A DNA stretch of 29,937 bases from CAYGTK01 sp964352775. Its GTDB lineage: Bacteria > Bacteroidota > Bacteroidia > Chitinophagales > CAIOSU01. The stretch covers positions 1 to 29,937 of the forward strand of contig CAYGTK010000021.1 of the NCBI GenBank assembly GCA_964352775.1. The letters run 5' to 3'. Every line of letters begins with the position of its first letter. Position 1 is the first letter of the stretch. Shown piece after piece: positions 22,789 through 29,937 of this stretch. Made by a program: the position numbers and the translations under genes. The notes under the pieces were generated by a model. It did no database searches. It had not been told where the DNA came from and was given only the letters and a program-made list of their open reading frames with translations.

Positions 22789-25110
22789 CTATCGTATCAT
22801 GGCAAACTTAGTAACAAACTTGGATGAACCATCATCGTTAGTACTATATACAAGGTATATACCAGCTTTTGCCCGTCTTCCATCAAGACTAATGCCATCC
22901 CAAATAGCTTGTCCCCCTAAAGCACGGGTTTCGAAGATAACATGACCATTTACATCTGCTATTTTCACTATTGCGTCTTGAGCAAGGCCTCTTACTGCAA
23001 TAGGACCATTATAATCGTTTTTTACTGGGTTGGGATATACTAGAACATCGCCATGCTTGTTTTCATCGGCAGCAGTAGCTTCCGCTCTGATGGATATCAA
23101 TCCATTTTGGGTTCCAATAAATACTTCTCCCGTTTCGTCCATTATTTCAATGGCGGTTATGTTATTTGAAAGTAGAGGACTGTTCTCTTCAGTATAATGT
23201 GCTATTTGTTTTGTGCCATCTGGTGATAATAGGAATACTCCACTAGCTGTACCTACCCATTTTCTATCCGCACCATCTACAGCTATAGTGTTTACCCGCT
23301 CACTTTCTAGTAACACCCCTAAGAAACCATCTTGCTCAAACAAAATTTGCTGGGCATTACAACCCTGATCACTAAATATTGAACCTGGGCAGAAGAATAC
23401 AGCAACACCTTCTTCAGTGCCTACCCATACTTCTCCATCTCTGTCTACCGCCAAGCATAGTACTGCATTATTAGGTAAGTTCCCTATACTGGTAGATAGT
23501 ATTTTGTAATTCACTTCTGAATAGTCAGATGTGTGGTTTACAACCAATATTCCTTGAGTGTTAGTTTTAGAGATGACCATCCATTTTTGGTTAAGGTCAT
23601 CTACTACAATATCAGTTAGTTGGTTACCAGACACCCTAGGTATTGGGTCTAATGAAAGGAAAGTACCATCGGCTTTTTTTACAGTAATGGGGTTGTTCAA
23701 AGCACTGAATACGGTCACCCAAAGATCATTGTTCAGGTCAAGAGCAAGACCACTTGTCAAGGATAATTCTCCACCTGAGCCATTTGTAACAGGAAGAGGA
23801 GAATTATCTTTTGTAAACAGTTCAAAACTATTATTTTCAACTTCGAAAAAACCTTGCTCAAAACTAGCTACATAATAGGTGCCCGAATTTGAAATAGCCG
23901 CGGTTATATAGTCTTGTACACCCGCTGTAGGGCCAAAAAAGTAGCTTTGATTATCCCACCTATTATCTTCAAAAATGGAGTAGCCGTCCACATTAAATTT
24001 TCTGCTCCAGTCATCATTTGCTCCCCCCGGAGTAAGTATCAATCTACCGTTGTTGCTCTCTAGGTTGGCTACTGCTAGAGAATTTGGTCCGTTCGGGCGA
24101 ATTGGGAATTCAGCCTCTAGAGCATTCCAAGTAGTTCTTCTTATCAAACCTTGTACTTTATCAGCTACCCATAGCGTAGAATCATCTGCAAATAAAGCTC
24201 TCTGGGGGTCTACATAATATCTATCAGTAATTCCAGCATCAAAGGTTAGATCTTGTCTCATGCGAACAATGCGAGCCGCTGAGCCAGTTATGGAATCAGG
24301 GTTACTGACCTCGCTTACCATCAAATAACCTTGAGAGACAGAAATGTCATTTATCTGCCAAGATGGTTGGTAATAGTGAAAAGCCCACTTTCCATTTTCA
24401 AAACGGAAGAGGGTATCATTTACCAAAGCAAAAGTTCTTCCAAAAAAGGTTTCAATGTCATCAGCCTCTCCAGTTCCTATTCCATCCGTAGAAAGTTGAA
24501 GTTGCCATTCATTAAAATCATTTAGAAAAGCAGAATTCTTATTGGCTATTTTAACCCCTTCCTCTGTAGCTGCAAAAAAATAAGTGTCATCAGAACTTAT
24601 TGCATTAACTCCAACCCTATCTGCGTTCTGTCCAATAAAATAGGTGGCATTAAATTGTTCTAAAAAAGGGTCTAGCACAACAATACCAAAGCTTGTAGAT
24701 AGATATACCTCTTGTTCTTCAAAGTGTATATGAAAAATGTCTTTCTCCCCAATAATGGCATTGGAACGTTTAATATCAGAGTAGTTTACAATAGTGTTGC
24801 CTATGATTACATCTAGATTCGTGTTATCATAAGCGATAACTAGCACGTCATTTTCAGTATCATATTCAGCCACTTTCACATTTACATCGCTTAAGCCATT
24901 GGTCTTGTCAAAAAACTCGACTTCATTAGTACTTATGTCTATGCTAAAAATGGTTGTTGTTGATACGGAGTACACCTTGTTATTACCAATAGTGATCCAA
25001 TTGGAATTTCCATAGGGAAGATGTGTTCGCCATTGCCCTATACCAATAGGCTGGCCTATGGCTTGGAGTGCAATTAAAAATGTAACTGTAAGTGTAAGGA
25101 ACTGTTTCAT
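22789..25110 (-). CDS. porZ: PorZ, type IX secretion system component (two beta-propellers plus CTD-like domain)
   Basis: The 773-residue protein starts with a signal peptide (residues 1-19) and the PorZ-typical GIGQWRTHLPYGNSNWI. It then shows repeated propeller blades: NKVYSVSTTTIFSIDI, IFHIHFEEQEVYLSTSFGIVVLD, DLWVTVFSALNNP, GEVWVGTEEGVAVF, DRKWVGTASGVFLLS and GEVFIGTQNGLISI. From about residue 690 comes a small beta domain with VYPNPVKNDYNGPIAV, KIADVNGHVIFE and GIYLVY, like T9SS C-terminal sorting domains. In Porphyromonas gingivalis PorZ is a surface protein of the attachment complex that acts with the sortase PorU on cargo modification with lipopolysaccharide. The recO gene follows one base later, an arrangement I recall as common in Bacteroidota. 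This supports a T9SS in the host. Confidence 0.9.
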   Translation of the reverse strand: MKQFLTLTVTFLIALQAIGQPIGIGQWRTHLPYGNSNWITIGNNKVYSVSTTTIFSIDISTNEVEFFDKTNGLSDVNVKVAEYDTENDVLVIAYDNTNLDVIIGNTIVNYSDIKRSNAIIGEKDIFHIHFEEQEVYLSTSFGIVVLDPFLEQFNATYFIGQNADRVGVNAISSDDTYFFAATEEGVKIANKNSAFLNDFNEWQLQLSTDGIGTGEADDIETFFGRTFALVNDTLFRFENGKWAFHYYQPSWQINDISVSQGYLMVSEVSNPDSITGSAARIVRMRQDLTFDAGITDRYYVDPQRALFADDSTLWVADKVQGLIRRTTWNALEAEFPIRPNGPNSLAVANLESNNGRLILTPGGANDDWSRKFNVDGYSIFEDNRWDNQSYFFGPTAGVQDYITAAISNSGTYYVASFEQGFFEVENNSFELFTKDNSPLPVTNGSGGELSLTSGLALDLNNDLWVTVFSALNNPITVKKADGTFLSLDPIPRVSGNQLTDIVVDDLNQKWMVISKTNTQGILVVNHTSDYSEVNYKILSTSIGNLPNNAVLCLAVDRDGEVWVGTEEGVAVFFCPGSIFSDQGCNAQQILFEQDGFLGVLLESERVNTIAVDGADRKWVGTASGVFLLSPDGTKQIAHYTEENSPLLSNNITAIEIMDETGEVFIGTQNGLISIRAEATAADENKHGDVLVYPNPVKNDYNGPIAVRGLAQDAIVKIADVNGHVIFETRALGGQAIWDGISLDGRRAKAGIYLVYSTNDDGSSKFVTKFAMIR

Positions 25111-25167
25111 ATCGTGCCTAGAAAACGCTTATCTGCAATTAATATTTTATTACAGTTTACAGCTTTG

Positions 25168-25175
25168 CAAATATA
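25168..25175 (-). promoter_or_regulatory. -7 promoter box of porZ-recO
   Basis: On the minus strand TATATTTG (25175-25168) matches TAnnTTTG and lies 57 bases before the porZ ATG. The nearest TTG upstream (25202-25200) is at 24 bases, slightly longer than usual. Confidence 0.4.
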
Positions 25176-25233
25176 TACCCTGCTGCTGGCTTTTCCCTAC
25201 AATGTCTTAATTTTAAGCCCTTTTCAAAGGTCC

Positions 25234-27582
25234 ATGTGGTACCGTATTTCAAAGATGATCCTTCGCCTGCGGATACCGCTGGTACTACTCATTCTGGGTA
25301 TCACTATTGTTATGGGCTACTTCGCCAAAAATACTGGCATAGACCACACGCTCAATAAAGCTGTTCCTTTCGATCATGAGAAGTATGTAGATTATAGAAA
25401 CTTCAAAGAAACTTTCGGCGAAGATGGCGACCTGCTGATACTTACTATAAACGACGACCGCCTTTTTCAGCTAGAGTTCTTTCTTGCTGTGGCCAACTTG
25501 TCGAAGCAAGTGGAAGGAGTAGAGGGTATAACAGAGGTCATATCCTTATCTCAAGCATATCGGCTTCAAAAGGATAAAGAGAATCAGCGTTTTAGCTTCG
25601 ATCAGTTTCCGGATACCATCCCCACCGATCAGCGATCATTAAACGCATTGCGCGTTGCATGGAGCCAGCTGCCTTTCTACGAAAATGTACTTTATTACCC
25701 CGAGAAGAATTTTACAATACTAGCTGTACGGTTTGATAGAGTTCTTCTTGATAGCGAGGCACGGAATGGAGTGGTAACTGAAATAATGAAATTGGCTGAG
25801 GCTTTTGAAACCAGCTATGAAACTGACATAGGAGTGTCAGGCTTGCCTTTTATACGGTCGTATAAGATAATTACCATGCAGCGAGAGTTGAAGCTGGTGC
25901 TTCTTTATGCTGTCATTATTCTGGCCATCATATTACTAGTGCTGTTTCGCTCATTTACTGTACTTGCATTTCCTTTCATAGTAGTGTCCATAGGTATTGT
26001 TTGGGGTTTAGGTATTATTGGAATGCTGGGCTACAAGCTAACAGTGTTAACCTCATTGGTTCCAAATTTGATAGTAATTATTAGTGTGCCTAACTGCATT
26101 TATCTAGTCAATAAGTATCATTCAGAATTCAAAAAACACGGTAATAAAACCCGAGCACTAAGTCGAATAATTGAAAAGATCGGATACACCACCTTCTTTG
26201 CTAATCTTACTACTGCAATTGGGTTCGGGGCATTCATTTTTACACGAACTAAGGTTTTAGAGGAGTTTGGTATAGTGGCAAGCATTACAATAACCTGTGT
26301 CTTTTTTATCTCTATAATTTGTGTGCCTATCGTGTTTAGCTTTCTACCAGAGCCGAAGACTAGACATGTTAACTACTTAGACTATAAGTTGCTAAGTCGC
26401 ATTCTAGATGTTTTTCAGCACATTTCGCTAAATCGAAAATACAGTACGTTTACCATCTTTTCATTGGTCGCTATTGTTGCAGTCTACGGAATGACCAAGA
26501 TCACGACGAAAGGTTTCATTTTAGATGATGTGCCTAAAACCGAGAATGCCTACCTAGATCTGAAATTCATTGAAAAGCAAATGGGTGGTATTATGCCGCT
26601 TGAGATCTTGATCGACACTAAGAAAAAGAACGGAGTAATGCAGCTTTCTACTCTGAAGCGTATTGACAAGCTTCAAAGTGAGCTAGAAAGTAACCCTTCT
26701 GGTTGGTTTCATAGGCCTGTTTCTGTAGTTAATGCGCTTAAGTATGGTACCCAGGCTTATTTTAATGGAAATCCAAAAAGATACCGCTTACCAAAAAGTG
26801 GGCTAACTAATGAGCTTACATTTGTAACTCGTTATTTGCGCAATATGGAACAAGGCGCAACAAATATTGCGGATAATTTTGTTGATAGTAATGCACAAAT
26901 AGCTAGGGTGAGCGTCCAAATACCAGATATTGGCTCACATAACCTAACAGCATTAGAGGACACGCTCTATAGTATTACTAGTTCTATTTTTCCAGCTGAC
27001 GAATATGATATCTCGTTTACGGGAACTAGCCTACTCGCTTTAGAAGGCTTCAGATATTTAGTGAAAGGACTATTGTCAAGTTTAGGAATAGCCTTTTTGT
27101 TGATAGCTTTTATCATGGCCTATTTGTTCCGTTCATTCCGGATGCTGGTCTTTTCGCTTATCCCTAATATTATCCCGCTTTGCATAACTGCTGGAATCAT
27201 GGGCTATTTCAGTATTCCATTAAAGCCTTCTACCGTGTTGGTGTATAGTGTAGCATTCGGCATCTCGGTAGATTTTACTATTCACTTTTTAGCTAAGTAT
27301 AAGCAAGAGTTAAGTCGCCATAATTGGGATATAAGAAAGACTGTAGAGGTAACTATGCGCGAAACCGGTATGAGTATGATATTTACCTCGCTCATACTGT
27401 TTTTTGGTTTCGGTACGTTCATCTTCTCTAGCTTTGATGGAACGATATACTTAGGATTATTGGTTTCTCTTACACTAACAGCATCGCTGTTTTCAAATAT
27501 GCTGTTATTACCAGCGCTGCTGAACACATTCGATCAGATAGAACGCAAACGAAAAGCTAAACGACAAAAAGCATCATCATAA
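25234..27582 (+). CDS. MMPL/RND-superfamily membrane exporter
   Basis: From the ATG at 25234 the protein has 782 residues with a duplicated RND layout. There is one helix at about 10-28, a large periplasmic loop, a helix bundle at about 218-372, a helix at 402-422, a second loop, and a bundle at about 611-770. In the second half the segment GISVDFTIHFLAKY holds the acidic residue typical of proton relay (D680). The matching site of the first half reads VPNCIYLVNKY (P286, N287), so it lacks the acid. Such proteins export lipids, hopanoids or drugs; the cargo here is unknown. The open frame extends to a GTG at 25114, but that stretch is not family-like and the ATG precedes the normal first helix. 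ileS follows directly with no gap. Confidence 0.87.
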   Translation: MWYRISKMILRLRIPLVLLILGITIVMGYFAKNTGIDHTLNKAVPFDHEKYVDYRNFKETFGEDGDLLILTINDDRLFQLEFFLAVANLSKQVEGVEGITEVISLSQAYRLQKDKENQRFSFDQFPDTIPTDQRSLNALRVAWSQLPFYENVLYYPEKNFTILAVRFDRVLLDSEARNGVVTEIMKLAEAFETSYETDIGVSGLPFIRSYKIITMQRELKLVLLYAVIILAIILLVLFRSFTVLAFPFIVVSIGIVWGLGIIGMLGYKLTVLTSLVPNLIVIISVPNCIYLVNKYHSEFKKHGNKTRALSRIIEKIGYTTFFANLTTAIGFGAFIFTRTKVLEEFGIVASITITCVFFISIICVPIVFSFLPEPKTRHVNYLDYKLLSRILDVFQHISLNRKYSTFTIFSLVAIVAVYGMTKITTKGFILDDVPKTENAYLDLKFIEKQMGGIMPLEILIDTKKKNGVMQLSTLKRIDKLQSELESNPSGWFHRPVSVVNALKYGTQAYFNGNPKRYRLPKSGLTNELTFVTRYLRNMEQGATNIADNFVDSNAQIARVSVQIPDIGSHNLTALEDTLYSITSSIFPADEYDISFTGTSLLALEGFRYLVKGLLSSLGIAFLLIAFIMAYLFRSFRMLVFSLIPNIIPLCITAGIMGYFSIPLKPSTVLVYSVAFGISVDFTIHFLAKYKQELSRHNWDIRKTVEVTMRETGMSMIFTSLILFFGFGTFIFSSFDGTIYLGLLVSLTLTASLFSNMLLLPALLNTFDQIERKRKAKRQKASS

Positions 27583-29937
27583 ATGAAGTATCGCGAGTTT
27601 AAACAGCTGAATTTGCCCGAAATAGACCGGGAAGTCCTCAAGTTTTGGAAGGAGAACGACATCTTTCGGAAGAGTATCGAGGATAGGCCTGAATCAGATT
27701 CATTCGTGTTTTATGAAGGTCCACCTTCGGCAAATGGTATGCCTGGCATTCACCACGTAATGGGCAGGGCTGTGAAAGATATGTTTTGCCGTTACCAAAC
27801 ACTAAAGGGTAAGCGAGTGAACCGCAAGGGCGGATGGGATACCCACGGCCTGCCGGTGGAGCTAGGTGTAGAGAAGATGCTAGGCATTACCAAAGAGGAT
27901 ATAGGGAATACTATTAGCGTAGCGGAATACAATGCCCGTTGTAGGGAAGAAGTACTTAAGTACAAGGATGCTTGGGATAGTATTACCCAGAAGATGGGCT
28001 ACTGGGTAGATCTGGATAATCCATATGTGACCTTCGAAAATGAGTATATAGAGTCGGTTTGGAGTTTGCTTAAGCGCATTTACGATAAAGGGTTCTTGTA
28101 TAAGGGCTATACCATTCAACCTTATTCACCTGCTGCAGGTACTGGTTTAAGTTCGCATGAGTTAAACTTGCCTGGTTGTTATCGAAATGTGAAAGACACA
28201 TCGGTTACCGCTCAATTCAAAATTAAGCGGGATGATTCATCAGAAAAATTATTCCAAGAGGCCGATGAAGAGTTGTTCTTTGTGGCTTGGACAACTACAC
28301 CTTGGACATTGCCATCAAATGTAGCACTAGCGGTAGGCAAGAAGATAGAATATGTTAAGCTTCATACCTTCAATCAATATACGCATAAGCCAATGTCAGT
28401 AGTGTTGGCTAAAGATCTAGTGACTAAATACTTTAAGCCAGAGCAGCTAGAGGCTGATCTGGATTCATATAGCGAAGGCGATAAGTTAATTCCGTATGAA
28501 GCAGCAGCGAGCTATACAGGTGATGAGTTAGAGGGGGTGCGCTATGAGCAACTGTTTCCCTACGTAGATGCTGATGGTGACGCATTTCGTGTAATAATTG
28601 CTGATTACGTTACCACTTCAGATGGTACGGGTATAGTTCACATAGCTCCAAATTTTGGTGCAGATGATAAGCGTGTGGCCGATCAACAAGGTATAGGAAA
28701 TGTACCTTTGTTAGTAGACAAAGCAGGCAGGTTTACCGAGGAGGTTGTAGACTTTGTGGGAGAGTTCGTGAAAACGGATTACTACAAGCCAGAAGCACTT
28801 CAAGTAGAGTTGAGCCGTCAGCAAGAGAAGTATAAAGAGTTGATCCCCAATCTGAATAAATACATCAATGTAGACGAGCAGATAGGATTGAAGCTGAAGT
28901 TGGAAAACCGTGCTTTTAAGATTGAAAAATACGAGCACAACTATCCGCATTGTTGGCGTACAGATAAGCCGGTACTTTATTACCCGCTTGACAGCTGGTT
29001 TGTTAAAACAACGGCCGTTAAGGATAGGATGGTAGAGTTGAACAAGACGATCAACTGGAAGCCCGAAGCTACTGGTACTGGTAGATTTGGTAACTGGTTA
29101 GAGAATCTTGTTGACTGGAACTTATCGCGTTCAAGGTACTGGGGTACTCCCTTGCCAATATGGCGCACGGAAGACGGTGAAGAGGAGTTGTGCATAGGTT
29201 CAATAGAACAATTACGCGATGAAGTAACTAAGTCTATAGCTGCAGGATTTATGGGTGAACAGTTAGGGGATGATCTTGATTTGCATAAGCCCTATGTTGA
29301 TGGTGTGATATTGGTATCGCCATCTGGCAAGAGAATGGAACGTGAGGCAGACCTAATAGATGTTTGGTTCGATTCAGGCGCTATGCCTTATGCGCAATGG
29401 CATTACCCGTTAGAGAACGAAGAAACATTTAAGAAGAATTTCCCTGCTGACTTCATAGCAGAAGGTGTTGATCAAACACGTGGCTGGTTTTTTACACTAC
29501 ATGCGATAGCCACCATGTTGTTCGATTCAGTTGCTTATAAAAATGTTATATCAAATGGATTAGTGCTTGACAAAAAGGGCAATAAAATGTCAAAGCGGTT
29601 AGGTAATACTGTTGACCCATTTGAGACATTGGACAAATACGGAGCTGACGCTACACGTTGGTATATCGTATCTAATTCGCAGCCCTGGGATAATTTGAAA
29701 TTTAATGTTTCAGGTATTCAAGAGGTTCAACGTAAGTTTTTCGGCACTTTGTATAATACGTATAACTTCTTCGCTCTCTACGCCAATATTGATGGCTTTG
29801 CGATGGATGAGCAGAACGTAACCAAGGTTGAAGACCGACCAGAGATAGATCGATGGGTGATCTCGCGATTGAACGTGCTTGTTAAGGAGGTAGATGGGCT
29901 TTATGCTAGCTACGAACCTACCAAAGCAGCACGAAGT
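27583..29937 (+). CDS. ileS: Isoleucyl-tRNA synthetase, type 2 (eukaryote-like), C-terminus beyond the window
   Basis: The frame runs open for 785 codons to the right edge; the family is usually about 1,050-1,150 residues, so roughly a quarter is missing. It charges tRNA-Ile with isoleucine. The HIGH-region reads PPSANGMPGIHHVMG, with GIHH at residues 55-58. GGWDTHGLPVELGVEK follows, typical of the eukaryote-like type 2 clade. The editing (CP1) domain shows WTTTPWTLPSNVALAVG and TSDGTGIVHIAPNFGADD, so valine proofreading should be intact. The KMSKR loop is present (residues 668-672), as are DVWFDSGAMPYA and GVDQTRGWFF in the catalytic domain. The start is the ATG immediately after the exporter's TAA. 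The HIGH variant swaps positions one and three of the usual motif. Confidence 0.95.
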   Translation, partial: MKYREFKQLNLPEIDREVLKFWKENDIFRKSIEDRPESDSFVFYEGPPSANGMPGIHHVMGRAVKDMFCRYQTLKGKRVNRKGGWDTHGLPVELGVEKMLGITKEDIGNTISVAEYNARCREEVLKYKDAWDSITQKMGYWVDLDNPYVTFENEYIESVWSLLKRIYDKGFLYKGYTIQPYSPAAGTGLSSHELNLPGCYRNVKDTSVTAQFKIKRDDSSEKLFQEADEELFFVAWTTTPWTLPSNVALAVGKKIEYVKLHTFNQYTHKPMSVVLAKDLVTKYFKPEQLEADLDSYSEGDKLIPYEAAASYTGDELEGVRYEQLFPYVDADGDAFRVIIADYVTTSDGTGIVHIAPNFGADDKRVADQQGIGNVPLLVDKAGRFTEEVVDFVGEFVKTDYYKPEALQVELSRQQEKYKELIPNLNKYINVDEQIGLKLKLENRAFKIEKYEHNYPHCWRTDKPVLYYPLDSWFVKTTAVKDRMVELNKTINWKPEATGTGRFGNWLENLVDWNLSRSRYWGTPLPIWRTEDGEEELCIGSIEQLRDEVTKSIAAGFMGEQLGDDLDLHKPYVDGVILVSPSGKRMEREADLIDVWFDSGAMPYAQWHYPLENEETFKKNFPADFIAEGVDQTRGWFFTLHAIATMLFDSVAYKNVISNGLVLDKKGNKMSKRLGNTVDPFETLDKYGADATRWYIVSNSQPWDNLKFNVSGIQEVQRKFFGTLYNTYNFFALYANIDGFAMDEQNVTKVEDRPEIDRWVISRLNVLVKEVDGLYASYEPTKAARS

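Noticed and set aside
25114..25233. 40-codon N-terminal extension of the MMPL exporter from a GTG
   Set aside because: The region contains the porZ promoter box, and the family normally starts just before the first helix, as from the ATG at 25234.
1..29937. Search for mobile elements, CRISPR arrays, tRNA/rRNA genes and toxin-antitoxin pairs
   Set aside because: By eye I found no transposase, integrase, regularly spaced repeats, tRNA-like cloverleaf or rRNA sequence, and all long frames are accounted for by chromosomal families.

Overview
The window looks like chromosomal DNA of a Bacteroidota bacterium, most likely of the Cytophagales (Roseivirga/Fulvivirga-like; the genus is a guess). Evidence: a complete Bat (Bacteroides aerotolerance) operon, a PorZ component of the type IX secretion system, a PadR/PspC/GIN-type envelope locus, Bacteroidota-style promoter boxes (TAnnTTTG), few Shine-Dalgarno sequences, and a eukaryote-like (type 2) isoleucyl-tRNA synthetase. 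Coding density is high. I see no rRNA, tRNA, insertion sequence, integrase, prophage gene or CRISPR array, and no gene-free stretch longer than about 285 bases.

Region 1 (1-2587): a minus-strand unit reads from a good promoter near 2335-2368 through an unannotated 43-residue membrane micro-ORF, a PadR regulator and a large PspC-domain membrane protein that runs off the left edge. All three are joined by stop/start overlaps. Region 2 (2588-10843): an eight-gene plus-strand Bat operon: MoxR ATPase, DUF58 protein, BatD-like membrane protein, BatA, BatB, BatC, BatD, BatE. From the DUF58 gene onward the junctions are overlaps or a 1-base gap, so one envelope complex (ATPase, three intact VWA/MIDAS proteins, two TPR proteins, two beta-rich membrane proteins) is probably made stoichiometrically. 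Region 3 (10836-12816, minus): a GAF-PP2C phosphatase, a STAS antagonist and an RsbW-like ATPase form a partner-switching cassette with no sigma factor nearby.

Region 4 (12912-22096): rlmD (plus); a patatin-like phospholipase fused to a multi-pass membrane region and a beta-helix lipoprotein (both minus); a two-CBS protein (plus); a DUF218 protein (minus) divergent from a GT2 glycosyltransferase overlapping a YfhO-type membrane protein (plus). Together the last two suggest lipid-linked sugar transfer across the inner membrane. Region 5 (22077-29937): porZ-recO on the minus strand, divergent from an MMPL/RND exporter followed with no gap by ileS, which is cut by the right edge.

The most interesting points are the GIHH version of the IleRS HIGH motif (first and third residues swapped, a change linked to mupirocin hyper-resistance), the overlapping micro-ORF upstream of padR, the sigma-less partner-switch cassette whose kinase has an altered ATP-binding residue, the seven-helix patatin fusion, and 16-base palindromes of the same shape at two of the four convergent gene ends. 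I do not see a clear-cut new defence or mobile system.
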